From Favolaschia claudopus (lineage: Eukaryota; Basidiomycota; Agaricomycetes; Agaricales; Mycenaceae), in NCBI GenBank assembly GCA_037176885.1, contig JAWWNJ010000007.1:1240001-1304000 (forward strand): a stretch of 64,000 nt of DNA, read 5' to 3'. The position numbers were made by a program, and so were the translations under genes. Below the pieces are notes generated by a model. It saw only the letters and a program-made list of their open reading frames with translations, ran no database searches and was not told the DNA's origin. The first letter of the stretch is position 1, and each line of letters starts with the position of its first letter. This document shows, in pieces, positions 31,421 to 42,486 of this stretch.

Positions 31421-32576
31421 GCTTTTCTCTGCACCTGCGAAATTGTACGCCCGCAAACTTCGACGGTGAACCTTTATATAGGCCACATTACCATTCCTTA
31501 AGATATGTCTACCCACCGAACGCAAAGGAAATTCACAACCCCTTATTTCCGTTCATGGTGGCTGTCCCAAGATGGACAGCCTCCGAGTCCTGGCCTGTCC
31601 TGGCAGCCTCCCGCCTTGGCACTGTACTCTTCTCGAGGGGTGATTCGAGAGCTGATGGAATGTCACTCACCTACTGCCCGGCATCCTCATCATGATTTCG
31701 CCATCTCCCGTCCAAGAAAAGTTTTAGAAATATTCACACTGGTGCTACTAGCCTCAGATGACTAGCTTGCCACCTATCTAGTTTCTGGAGGCATCCGAGC
31801 CCATTTGACTCCACAATGTTGCGCATGCCTACGCCCGTGATCATCCACGGCCATCAAGCGTGCCAGCTATATGACTTCAAGTTTGCTTCACGTCCTCTGT
31901 ATTCATATCACCCACGGCGGGAGACGGCGGGCCGCTTCGCCCATGCACAATCATTGGCCCATTAGAAGACAGCTTGAAAACAAAGCTGTAAAGGTAAGGT
32001 GGGGTTGAAAGATTTGAATGTGGTCCTCGCCAAAACTAACAGTAGTGTGGTATTATAAGGACGATTTGATCGTGCTTCCGAGGAGACTGGCATACGGGGA
32101 CGGAAGATTAAGCACTAGAAGTAGTATTGCCCTGGATACCATCTTGTTCCACATAAAGCTGTAAAGGCAAAGGTGCACGGCGAAGCGGCCCGTGGGTGAT
32201 ATGAATAGAGAGAGGACTTGAAGCAAAAGGTGTAAGAAATCGAACACTGTAAATAGGCTAAATAGCCTGTTTGCGCGGGAACCGGCGTATGGCTCCATCT
32301 GACGTCATATGGCTGCCGCAGTCATCTGAGTGGTGGCTACCTCACTCTACTTGCCCGCCAAATTAAATATTAGCCAACGACAACGATACCGTACATCAAC
32401 CGGAGTTGAAATGGTCGATACACAAATTCGTCCGCTCATCGAGAGTCGGCTGCGCCATCGGCCACTGAGGTCCCGTGCTCATCATCTCAATATACGCATC
32501 CCAGTCCGGCATATTCCTGTATAAAAGACAAATAAATCATCGAACAACCCACTCTCAATTCGAAACAATGAACTAC
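31421..32576. other. Intergenic region
   Basis: 1156 bases with short frames only. Nothing recognised. Confidence 0.45.
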
Positions 32577-35500
32577 TCACGCAAAAGTACTCGGTGCAGT
32601 CTCCCACCACGACAACAAATCCTCATCAACCACCATATTCGCGAAATCCGCAGCACCACCGATATGATCCGTATTCTGAACAAGACCCATAGTATTATCA
32701 TACTCAGTCGTAGCAGCAAGCAATTGCTCAATCGTTAACCCAGCATCGTTGTGGCTCGGCACAATCGGAACATCATGGCCCGGAACCGACGGCTGAACAA
32801 GCTCGTTCCAGGTTTGCGTTGGCGAAGATTCCGCAAGCGAATATACAGCATGCGAAGACAACTCATCCGCAACGTTTGCGTATGAAACAGAAGGGACAGA
32901 TGAAGCGCCGAACGGCGCTTGTCCGGTGAACACCGACGTCCCGGCTTCGTCCGCTTCTTGAATAGTAGCGTGTTTCTTCTGAGCTGCAGGTTTGGTCGCA
33001 GTTTTTTGTTTCGACTTCGGCTTCGGAGGCGGCTGGCCGTCCCAGGACTTGAGCTCTTGCAGTATTTCCCATAGGCGGCCCGCAGTCTGCCATCTGAAGA
33101 TAATCTCATCAAGCAGCAGGCATGGTTCAGCTGTAGAAGAATATACCTCGACTCCTGGAACTTAAGTAGTTTCAGTGCTGCATTGATGGGAACGAGCTCT
33201 TTGGATATGTCAATCTTCACGCCAGCCCGTTTCATGCCGAAGATATTGAGAAGAAGCACGAGGGCAGCTACGAACACTCCAGCCTATAATCCAGTATCAA
33301 ACTAAGTTGCACATGTCACGAGAAAGAGTTACATGCATGCATATGCATTAAAGCGACGCGCTGCATCTTGTCGAGCCAGGTATCAGCGACCTGTATCAAA
33401 CAACGAGCGGCACTAGTGCAAATCGTGAGCGATGGAAGTGTCAACGCAGTAGGCCTGTGGATGAAAGGTCTGTGTATCTGCCAAATTTCGTCAGTGATAT
33501 CCTGTTGTCAGACATAATGCCGACAAACCGATATCTGAAGGGAGTAGTACATAGTATACAGAACAGCGGATTGATCGAAAAAAACCCCGCTTCGATTGGG
33601 ATCCCAAGAAACTACAAGTTGCGTCACATAAGTCAAATACAGTCAATGATACGGTCCTTACGATGGCTGGGGATCGAAGACGTGAATTCATTCATAGCTG
33701 AATCTAGTTCCGCGACAGTCCGCTGCTCCCATTCAGGTCCAACGAGACCCAGCAATACACGGGATTTATGGGACGCATACATGCGCCGCAGAGTCGATCC
33801 CAGTAGCTCACACAATTTGATGTGGCAGATGAAGAAGGTACTGGACAAGTTTGAGGGGGGTTTGTGATCGAGAAAGTCAATAGCTCATACATTAGCGAAG
33901 GCTTTCCAGGAGGCTGCTTAAAAGCCTGTTTCGGATCGGGATGTTCGAGATACTCGTCGTCAACGTCTAGTGGCAGATCCACATCGTAGCTAGGCATTTC
34001 CGTCAGAACTGAAAGCACACAAAATGTGACCGCTCCTACTCTTCGACGTGGACTGCAGACGGTCGACCAACAAAAGCACAGATCGTTTTATCCAAACAAA
34101 GAAGACACCTGTACACTCGTTCAGAAACAGAGCGAAAGAGGATAGTTTGACAAACCAGAATGCTCGTTTCCACAGTTCATCTTGGAGAGTCACCGTGTTA
34201 CCCTCACGCTTCCGTCTATGCTCCCCTCTCTCTTGGAGAAAACGCATACCCAATCCCTTGTCAGCAAGAAGGTCAAAGCACAGCTTCTTGCAAAGAGTGT
34301 TAAACATACAACGTATAACCAACATGCTTGCGGCGAGGAGGTTGCCATCGTAAACACGGACAAAAGCTGAAAGCTTTTCATCAGAGACAGGACGCGCGCA
34401 AAGAGCTGTAACCGACGAAGTAGCGCTGGACCTCGTATATGGATGGTTCGTCAAACAGCGATTTTCTAACGGTTTGAACTTGATTGAAAAAGTCCCATCC
34501 GCAAGAGAGCTTGGATTCAGAGCCCTCTACGAATACACGAGGATCATCCGAGTACTGCGAAGGTCAGAACAACTTCCACGTTTTTTTTTGGAGGAAAGCT
34601 TACTCGAGATCCGACGGCGAGGACGGCGAGGAGGAGTGCACCAAACCTGTGATCCTCCAAATGAAGTTTTTCTTCTACGGATCTCTGAAAGCTCGGACGG
34701 TGCAACAGAGGAAAAATCTGGTTGATGTTGATAAAGTAAAGATCGACGAGAGCTAGGATCAGATCCGTGTCGGGGTATACGTATCGAGGGACATCTTCAT
34801 CGTGCGGTGGAACCTCCCACTGAAAATGTTAAGATTGTAAGAATACTTGGAACGAAGAAAATGAACTGACTGGCCGCAGTTTCCAGAATTCTGGTCGCCT
34901 GAATTGTGTTACGAGCGGACGGCCAAGGAATTCCTCCTGAACTAGCCATTAACAGATACCTATGAGGCAGAGCTTCGCGCACCTTGATTGATATTGCACT
35001 TTTTACCAGCATGAAGCCGCTGGAGGATCCAAAAAATCTGTTCTTCATGGAGTCGAAGGAAAATTGTTCGAATCGTTCCGCCAGTTCATCGTTTGTCAGG
35101 TTGTCATCTTGCGAGGCCGAAGGCGATGAAGCGGGAGTAAATTCAGATGCGGGCGGTATGGCAGATATCTTTGAGGGATCCTGAAGGGACGCGAATCTTG
35201 TGAGTTCCTCATTCAACGAGATAAAAACGGCAGACAGAGGTCAATTTGGCTTCCAATACTGCAATTTGCTTCTCTAGTTCCTCTATGCGGCTTGAAGCGT
35301 CGATTAGCGCAAATATCTTTCTTTATTCAAAAATACCAAGCACCGGTTTTTCGGACCGCGTTTCATGACTTCGTGAGAGTGCGTACATGCTATGTTGAAC
35401 GAATTGCAACTGGAACATCGTCCGTTCGGTGAGTTGGCGCTGTCGCCTAGAGGACTTTTAGCTTCAAAAGTCGCGATCCGAATGGATCGAATTTATTCAC

Positions 35501-35662
35501 AGCGGACTGTACGCCGAGTCAAATGTCAGCTTGCATGCCGCGCTGCGGAACATATCACCGACTCTTTCTTTTGCGACAATTATCACAGGATTTTTGCAGT
35601 CTTTTCTTCTTTTCGCGGGACGTGGGCTTCTCTAAGAGTGTCCGCTCGTCGTCCGAAGACAT
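32577..35662 (-). CDS. Zn2Cys6 transcription factor with fungal-specific regulatory domain
   Basis: Starts at 35662 (MSSDDERTLLEKP). The binuclear zinc cluster is spread over three exons: 35662-35563 (CDNCRKRK), a 6-nt exon 35506-35501 and an exon from 35446 (GRCSSCNSFNIAC). Joined, the spacing is C-x2-C-x6-C then C-x2-C-x6-C, as required for DNA binding. A short coiled dimerisation helix follows (SRIEELEKQIAVLEAKL). Further on, INQIFPLLHRPSF and DFFNQVQTVRKSLFDEPSIY match the fungal-specific transcription factor domain. The C terminus is acidic and ends WWETAPSTFA at 32577, plausibly an activation region. Exons in the middle (32900-34400) were not resolved individually. The start is 542 bases from the divergent GH1 gene. 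Confidence 0.8.
35501..35506 (-). other. 6-nt exon in the zinc-cluster gene
   Basis: On the minus strand it reads TCCGCT. Upstream intron 35562-35507 (GTCGGT...ACAG, 56 nt, branch-like CTGAC); downstream intron 35500-35447 (GTGAAT...CTAG, 54 nt). Including it gives R-K-R-K-I-R-C-D, restoring the third zinc-binding cysteine. Confidence 0.65.
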
Positions 35663-36204
35663 AGGGAACCAGCTACTGGAAACCGAACGGGTCAAGGTAG
35701 CTGGCGAAAGGAAGAGATTGGGTATTACGTCACTGAAATCAGGCCGAAAACTGCCCGAAATTGTGTGACAGTGTGACGTTCCCCCCTCGACCACGTCTCC
35801 CATTGTCCAGAGAAATTCAGTACGCGAACGTCTTTTTCTGAGGGAATCTTGATGCTGCGGTCACCAGACACTTGCTCAAATTTCGCCAGCCTGAAAAACC
35901 GAAAAACATCATCCTTCGATCCGACCCGCGACTCGTTAACCTCTATTGGAATTTACTCGTCAACGAGCGTTGTAGATCTGTACCCTGCTTCTGCTACATG
36001 TTTTGATTGAACTCCACCTACACGGCCAACCGTCATGGTGTTCTGACCGCCAATTCCGACCCACGGGGCACATTTACACCAATTGACTAAAAATAAATAT
36101 TCCAGCGGCGGCCCGTCAGGTCATATGTACCGCACCATAAGGACTTCGTGGTGAGGGATTCAATCTCCTACGGTTTCAGTCTCCTCAGTGCCGACCACCA
36201 AAAT
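35663..36204. promoter_or_regulatory. Shared divergent upstream region, regulator and GH1 gene
   Basis: 542 bases between two start codons pointing away from each other. No individual binding site was identified with confidence. Confidence 0.4.
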
Positions 36205-38886
36205 ATGAACCTGATGATTCTGCTGAGTTTATTTCTTCGAATTGCGGGAACATTTGCTGTGTCCCGAGCTTCGTCGGGTAACGCAGGCTCTGCTTCAACT
36301 TTGGAACCTTCCTCTGTTGTGACTATGACTCAAACGAGCACTTCTTTCCCTGCGCCGAGTTTTCCGCCTGTAGGGTCTACCCCGCGAGACTTTTCCAAGA
36401 AAGGTCTTGAACATCTGTGGGATCTAGTGCGTCAAATTCTTATAGTCGTTCAGTCTCCATTCTCACATCGCTTGAAAAGGTTGGGCCCGTAGAGGCTCCC
36501 CCTTTCACAACAACGCGCATCCCTACTAGTACATCTGTGGCCCTGCCATCGCCACCGCCACCTCTTTATCCGTCATTCTACGCTCGTGCTCCAAAGGACA
36601 TCTTGCCCCAATTGAAATTCCCTTCTGGTTTCAAGTTCGGAGTTGCCACTGCTGCATATCAGGTTGAAGGAGCCGTAAAGAACGAGGGGAAGGGGCCCAC
36701 AGTGTGGGATTGGAACAGTCGCCAGCCCGGTGGAGTGTTAGACAATACAACCGGTATGAAGCTTTCCAAATTCCTCGATTGAAACAAATCCTATCCTTCG
36801 TCTGTTTTGCCAGGCGACGTGGTAGACCTGCAGTACTTCCTATACAAAGAAGATGTGGTCAGAGTCGCGGCCCTTGGCGTCAACGCTCACTCGTTTTCGT
36901 GCGCATTCTTAACTCAGAGATGCAATAATTGTCTGACCACCTCACGCAGCATATCATGGGCACGGATATTTCCTTTCGGAACAGCCGATTCACCCGTCAA
37001 CCAAGTGGGCCTAAAACACTATAGTGATCGTCAGTGAAGTCAACGGTTAGTGCAGCTACGACGCTAATTCATAATTCGGCAGTGATCGACTATCATATTC
37101 AGCACGGCGTTGCTCCGGTGGCCACCCTCTGTGAGTGGTCATCCAATCAGACTATTCATTTCTGCTCATTCTTTGATCAGTTCACTGGGACACTCCACTC
37201 GCACTGTCGGCTTATTATGGTGGTTTCACCTCTCCCCACGCAGTCGATGATTTCATCCAGTAGGTCATGCACCCTCTCTGTTGTTTATCTCATCGAATTG
37301 TAATCATAGCTATGCGAAAACTGTATTCGCAGCTTACAACGGCAGAGTGAAGACTTGGTATCGCAACTAATTTTTCAACGTTATATGAGTCTGAATTTGA
37401 TAGGTATACTTTCAACGAACCACGCGTTTTTTGCGGGCAAACGGCAGCGTACCCTTTTAGTGCGTAACTCATTGAATCAAGCTGTCTTTTCAATTGCAAT
37501 ATTTTCCCCAGATGTTTCGCTCGCCCCAGGGGTCAATTCATCCACGGCACCATATCAGTGCGCGTATAACGTCCGTACGTACATTAGTCGGGCTCAATTG
37601 TTGACGCTCCATTGATTGACTACTCAAACTCCAGTCAAAGCGCATGCTGGCGCTGTCAAAGGTAAACCCAGATTGTTTTTTGCGAGCTTCTGAATTCTCA
37701 ACCTCATTCTCACAGCATTCAGACAAATGAAAATCCAAGGCGAAATCGCGTTGAAGAATGATGATTTCATGTACTTCGTCTTCCTATCTTACCGCCATCG
37801 CTAATTGTTTTCCCCCCAGAGGCATTCCCTGGAGATCTAACAACTCTGAGGACTCCCTTGCCGTAGAGCGACATGCCGCTTTCCAACTCGGCTCATTCTC
37901 TGACCCGCTCTACACGACTGGGGACTGGCCCAAGATCATGACCGACACTCTTCCGCCGGATTTCCTCCCTCGATTTACAGAACAAGAGAAGAAAGATAAT
38001 CTCGGCACGTTCTATACTTTCCACAGCTCGCCGAATGATTCTGACACTTCTCTAAAGGCTCGGCGGATTTCTTCGCCATCGACTCGTATCGAGAGCAATT
38101 CGTCGCCGCTCCTCCTGATGGCATCGAAGCCTGCGTATCCAACTCGTCTCATCCACTGTGGCCGGCATGTAATACCGTTGTGCTATTCGATTCCAACGCG
38201 GGTTGGGCCGCTGGCATATCTCCTGATCCGTTGTCCGAGACGTGGTTGCAAGCCACTCCGAACACGCTGAGAAGTTTTTTGAAAGGACTTCAAACTCGCT
38301 GGCCGACGAAGAAAATGGTGTGTTGTGCTATATAGTCTAAACAAGTACAGAACCAGCTTGAACTCTTTTACAGTACATATCTGAATTTGGTCTCGACGAG
38401 CCATTCGAGAACCTTCGTACCGAGATGTTTCAGATAACTGTGGGTCTGATTCTTTCATCTTGTATGCCTATAATCAATATCGACGATTCACACAGGAAGA
38501 TGTAGCTCGTACAAGTGAGTGTCTGTACTTTCATACCTTCTAGCCGCTTGTTGATCACTTGCTAGATTATTACATGACTTACCTCGGCCAAATTCTCTTA
38601 TCTATCCATGAGGACGGAGTTCCAATCATGGGAGCTTTTGCTTGGGGTACGATTTCATTCGACTCCTTTTGTGGAACGTGATGCTCACGAACTCACAGCT
38701 ATGATCGATAATGCTGAATGGAACAGTGGCCTCAGTGCGAAATTCGGAATTCAACATGTGAATTATACGACTCTGGAGCGCACGTATAAGCGATCGGCGC
38801 TTTCTTTGTGTAAGTGGTTATTCGAGTGTTCTTCACGTCTAATCATTTGCGCAGCCGAATTCTTCCAATCTCATCTTCAAAATTAA
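36205..38886 (+). CDS. Secreted GH1 family beta-glucosidase-like enzyme
   Basis: Starts at 36205 with a signal peptide (MNLMILLSLFLRIAGTFAV), then a Ser/Thr/Pro-rich linker. The GH1 barrel begins FPSGFKFGVATAAYQVEGA. Across many short exons one reads GVNAHSFSISWARIFPFG, the active-site strand ending in the acid/base motif FNEP (near 37410), an ISEFG block (near 38390, region of the nucleophile) and the C-terminal NAEWNSGLSAKFGIQH. GH1 enzymes remove terminal beta-linked sugars, typically cellobiose and glycosides, by a retaining mechanism. Introns are about 45-60 nt; one (38005-38057) needs a GC donor. The nucleophile motif is ISEFG rather than the usual TENG, so activity should be treated with caution. 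Divergent from the Zn2Cys6 gene. Confidence 0.85.
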
Positions 38887-39406
38887 ATCGGCGCACATTC
38901 ACACGTTCAGTCATTGAATATGGAGATCACCGTCTGAACAAAGAACTAGCGAACTGTGTATGAATTATATTCAATCTCACAGACGGTCAACAGCCTTCAA
39001 TTCCGTTGCACGAATATCGACTGTCTGACTCTGAAAGTAAGCTAATCCTGTGGTTCTTTGAATGAGAACTATCGATCTTCATACCCCACCACTCACCCGA
39101 GCGGGTACTGTACGCGCCTCTTCCAGAAGAGAATTTCTCGCTCCAATCCTCGTCGCCGTTATGACGCCGACTGTCTCTCCTGTGTCCCTGTTCGACGATA
39201 GCGAACCCCAAACACCTGAATACTTCCCGCCATCGTCGGCTTCGTAAGGGTTGCGCCTCCTCATCTAGACGCACCTGATGCATCGATTCAAGCACAGAGG
39301 GAATGCACCTACAGACCCTAAGGAAGTTGGGGGAAGAATGAGTAAAGTTCGACATCGATGCGATGTCAGTTTCTTGGCGAAAAATTGAGCACTGCTATTT
39401 GGTCCC
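38887..39406. other. Intergenic region
   Basis: 520 bases, no supported gene. Confidence 0.45.
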
Positions 39407-40428
39407 TACCATTCGAGAGCAGAAAGTGTGACGGGCGAGCACATTCAGCTGTGCTAATAAAAGCCCAATGCGTCATACATATACGGAGTAGCCGGCACCC
39501 AAAGGACGATGTGGTAGAAGACAGGTGTTGCCACCTTCCTTTTTCGGACACAAGCGGTTGTTTATGTTTTGATCTACTCTAAACAACCTTTTTGCAGCCT
39601 TTTTTCGACCAGCGTTCGTAGGGCACTGGCATGCTGGCTCATTTCGAGGCGGATCGCGCTTTTATTGCGGAGAAGAACACTCAAATTTTCAATCTCGAGA
39701 CTCAAATGCTTGTGCTCAGGCAGCCGCGTATCACCGATATTCGGGCTGCTCAAAAGCCAGCCCAGGAACGATTCGATTCATACAGATATCCTGTTCTTGT
39801 TGCCGAACGAGATCGTTTCGGAAGTCTTTATGCACGTCATTCCACGCTACCCCCAGCCCCCTTCCCCTTCAGCTTGTGGAATAGCTTCACCGACCACGCT
39901 GACACACGTCTGTCGCCATTATATTGCTCTCGCGACTCGGAGACTGTGGAGAAGTCTGCAGTTAGACAATTACCCTGGTGCATCGGCGGCAGCATGGCGT
40001 GCTCTGGCCACCTCGTATGTTGAGAGGGCAGGCTCCTACCCTCTTTCTATCTTTCCTCATTTTACGGATCCAACCATCGTTTTCCCCACTTTTGGCGACC
40101 GGTTGGAGTATCTCTGAGTCTATGCCCACCCACCATCTGTCCAATATGCCACCGGAATAATCGTGGAATCTTCATACTGCCAATGCTTCACTCTTTGTGT
40201 CTTGACACACCCAAATACTCTTTTCCCGGTCTCTTTCATACTCCGGGATGGTGTGGCACCCCTCCTGCGCACAGTTTCGCTAAATCGTATTCCTCTCCAA
40301 AAGGTCACTCTGAGTCCTTGGGCGCAATTGACCTCCCTGACACTCAAGGGCATATCTGGCTCTCATACGGAGGATAACTTTGCGGCAATCGTCAAGGCTG
40401 GTGTATTGCGAGCTTGATGCAAACTCAA
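39407..40428 (+). repeat. Inverted segmental duplication, left arm
   Basis: From taccattcgagagc at 39407 this arm matches the reverse complement of 42486 down to about 41503. Similarity covers the upstream region (for example the shared run cggacacaagcggttgttta) and most of an F-box gene. The arms differ by substitutions and small indels, so the event is not recent. Confidence 0.8.
39631..40428 (+). pseudogene. Decayed F-box gene copy
   Basis: Inverted copy of the intact gene at 41172-42263. It opens with MLAHFEADRAFIAEKNTQIF, close to the intact MLAHLETDRAFMAETEAQIL, and carries a small insertion (PRITDIRA) before the FDSYRYP segment. It then loses frame: NEIVSEVFMHVIPRYPQP is in another frame from the start, and the later LEYL block ends at a stop. 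Similarity fades after about 40428, so the C-terminal third of the intact protein is missing. No full-length product can be made. Confidence 0.75.
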
Positions 40429-40498
40429 TAGCGATAAGTATGGCCTAGAAGTCGAGACGTTGGAGGCGAAGTGGTAAGCATGCTACATAACCACCCTC

Positions 40499-40960
40499 TT
40501 GGTATTGAAGCTGTACGATTCACGGTCAATTACCGTCGGTCCCAGAAAACCATTTCGAGGTGAAAACAGATTCACCCCGCCCGGCCATTACCTACTTTTT
40601 GCTGACCACCCGCAGCCGCATACCCAATCAGCGCCATTCATACTCTGCGTCCACCGCCCATCTCGCATTATCCAATGCACGACCCTCAACGCCATCCTCC
40701 TCATCCTCCTCCTCACTCCCCCGACCACCGCCTGCATTGCTCCCGTATTCGTCGACATGAGCGCAGTTTGTACGAAGCAATACGGATCCGGCTGGACAGC
40801 TTCGTTCAGCGGAAGCCCCCTCTACGCCTGGACTCGCGTTGACGGCGCCGGAAATAACGAGCCGGTCGACGTGGACGCGTATTGCGTGGAGACCTACGGG
40901 AATGGCGCTTATGCTGACCTACAAGACGGCGGCGCGTATGATTGGGCATGTGAGTGGTGA
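40499..40960 (+). CDS. Small secreted-like cysteine protein with a duplicated motif, start uncertain
   Basis: Open frame ending at 40960. A hydrophobic stretch (LNAILLILLLTPPTTACIA) looks like a signal peptide, but there is no in-frame ATG before it; the only candidate ATG (40675) is in another frame, so the start, an upstream exon or a frameshift is unresolved. The mature part holds two copies of a roughly 30-residue unit: VDMSAVCTKQYGSGWTASF then VDVDAYCVETYGNGAYADL, each ending in Y-x-W. Actinobacterial and fungal small secreted proteins with this VD-x4-C-x3-YG pattern exist; function is unknown. A degenerate fragment of the same family lies at 51083-51210. It sits in the loop of the inverted duplication. 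Confidence 0.5.
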   Translation: MVLKLYDSRSITVGPRKPFRGENRFTPPGHYLLFADHPQPHTQSAPFILCVHRPSRIIQCTTLNAILLILLLTPPTTACIAPVFVDMSAVCTKQYGSGWTASFSGSPLYAWTRVDGAGNNEPVDVDAYCVETYGNGAYADLQDGGAYDWACEW

Positions 40961-41171
40961 GAGCGTAGATGAAATGAGAGCGCGGGATGGGAAGCGGGAT
41001 TCGAAGGGGGGAAGGAGGAGGAGAATATGCCACGGACAGCGAGAGGGGTACTTTTGCGAGTCAGTCTGACATGTGATTGGAAGTAGACGATGTATTGAAG
41101 TCTGTGGAAGCGAGTGTATTATCGTCTAGTGCAGCGGGAGCTCCAGCGCCCCAGTGCCCATTCATGCTTTT

Positions 41172-42263
41172 TCATCGCGCTCTCGTAGCATCGACCTCTA
41201 TTAGCGGAATTGAGGGAAAGTGAGCGCGATAGGACGCCTCGGGAAGAGTGGCCCTCGTCACACGCAGTTCAGTCAGCTGGCACATTGAATCCGATATCAA
41301 AGATTGGAGAGACTCGATGGGGTGAAGGCCAAGGCAAGTTTCGGGAACCTCGAACCGGCGCAGTGCAGGGACGAGGAGATTGGGGAGGAGCTGTTCATCG
41401 AAGTGAACCCAGTCTCTTGAAATGATGAATAGCGATTCCAGATGCAGCAGTCGAATTTCGCCAGTCGTCAGCCCAGGTGGAAGATGTTCGTAGGGTTCTG
41501 AGAGTTCGATCTCACAACACACTAGGCTCGATGTGCGCCGCAAAATCTCGTCTCTATCCAGCTTGGCTACTCCTGCCAGCTTGAGAGAAGTCAATTGCGC
41601 CCACGGTAAAGTGACACATTTAAGAGGAATGTGGACTAGCAACACATTCCGCAGGAGGGGCGCTGCGTCGTCCTGGAGGGTGAAAGAGGCCGGGGTAGAG
41701 TACAGGGTCCCAGCAGTGAGCTCCAAAGAGTGAAGGGACGGCAAGGAGTTTACTGTTGTCCGTTCCCGGTGAGACCGTCGTAGCCGAATACGAAGATACT
41801 CCAAACGATCTTGCTGAGTTGGGAAAGCGATAGTAGGATCCGCCGCGGAATCGACATAGATGGACATAGGATGAGTGCCAGACCTTTCGGCCCATAAGGC
41901 CGCCAAGGCGCGCCATTCAGTTCTCAATGATCCATCATAAGCTTCTCCCTCTACCCATAGAGCTCTCCACAGTCTCTGAGTAGCGAGTGCAATATCCCGC
42001 CATTGGCGACAGACATGTGTCAACGTGGTCGGTGAATGTATCCCAAAAGCTGGCAAGGGTTGGGGGTAGGGTGGTATAACGCAAAGGAAAATCCCCGAAA
42101 CAATCTCATTCGGCAACGAAAGAACGGGATACCTGTATGAATCGAGTCGTTCCTGGACTGGCTTTTGAGCTTGCCTGAGCACAAGGATTTGGGCCTCGAG
42201 ATTAAGAATTTGAGCCTCCGTCTCCGCCATGAAAGCGCGATCCGTTTCCAGATGAGCTAGCAT
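41172..42263 (-). CDS. F-box protein, single exon, 363 aa
   Basis: Uninterrupted frame from ATG 42263. A short N-terminal coiled coil (DRAFMAETEAQILNLEAQI) precedes an F-box-like region: YPVLSLPNEIVSGIFLCVIP, then TLTHVCRQWRDIALATQRLW. This architecture is the commonest F-box type in agaricomycetes. Downstream Leu-rich segments (LPSLHSLELTAG, APLLRNVLLVHIPL, WAQLTSLKLAGV) are degenerate repeats that would bind substrates of an SCF ubiquitin ligase. It is the intact member of the inverted pair with 39631-40428; its upstream region is also duplicated. Confidence 0.85.
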   Translation of the reverse strand: MLAHLETDRAFMAETEAQILNLEAQILVLRQAQKPVQERLDSYRYPVLSLPNEIVSGIFLCVIPPYPQPLPAFGIHSPTTLTHVCRQWRDIALATQRLWRALWVEGEAYDGSLRTEWRALAALWAERSGTHPMSIYVDSAADPTIAFPTQQDRLEYLRIRLRRSHRERTTVNSLPSLHSLELTAGTLYSTPASFTLQDDAAPLLRNVLLVHIPLKCVTLPWAQLTSLKLAGVAKLDRDEILRRTSSLVCCEIELSEPYEHLPPGLTTGEIRLLHLESLFIISRDWVHFDEQLLPNLLVPALRRFEVPETCLGLHPIESLQSLISDSMCQLTELRVTRATLPEASYRAHFPSIPLIEVDATRAR

Positions 42264-42486
42264 GCCCTGGGCGCCAAGGTTGAAGGTTCGTCGGAAAATG
42301 GCTGCAGTTGTTTGGACAAGATCAAAACATAAACAACCGCTTGTGTCCGAAAAAGGAAGGTGACAGCACCTGTGTCCTTTTCTTGGTACCCAGCTAATCC
42401 GTATATGTATGGCGCATCTGGGCTTTGCTCAAGGCTCGTACAGTCTAATGTGCTCGAACGCGCGCATCTTCTGCTCTCGAATGGTA
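41503..42486 (-). repeat. Inverted segmental duplication, right arm
   Basis: Partner of 39407-40428 in opposite orientation, with about 1.07 kb of unique sequence between the arms. Confidence 0.8.

Noticed and set aside
35440..35562. Frameshift or broken donor in the zinc-cluster gene
   Set aside because: The 6-nt exon with two canonical introns explains the sequence without damage.
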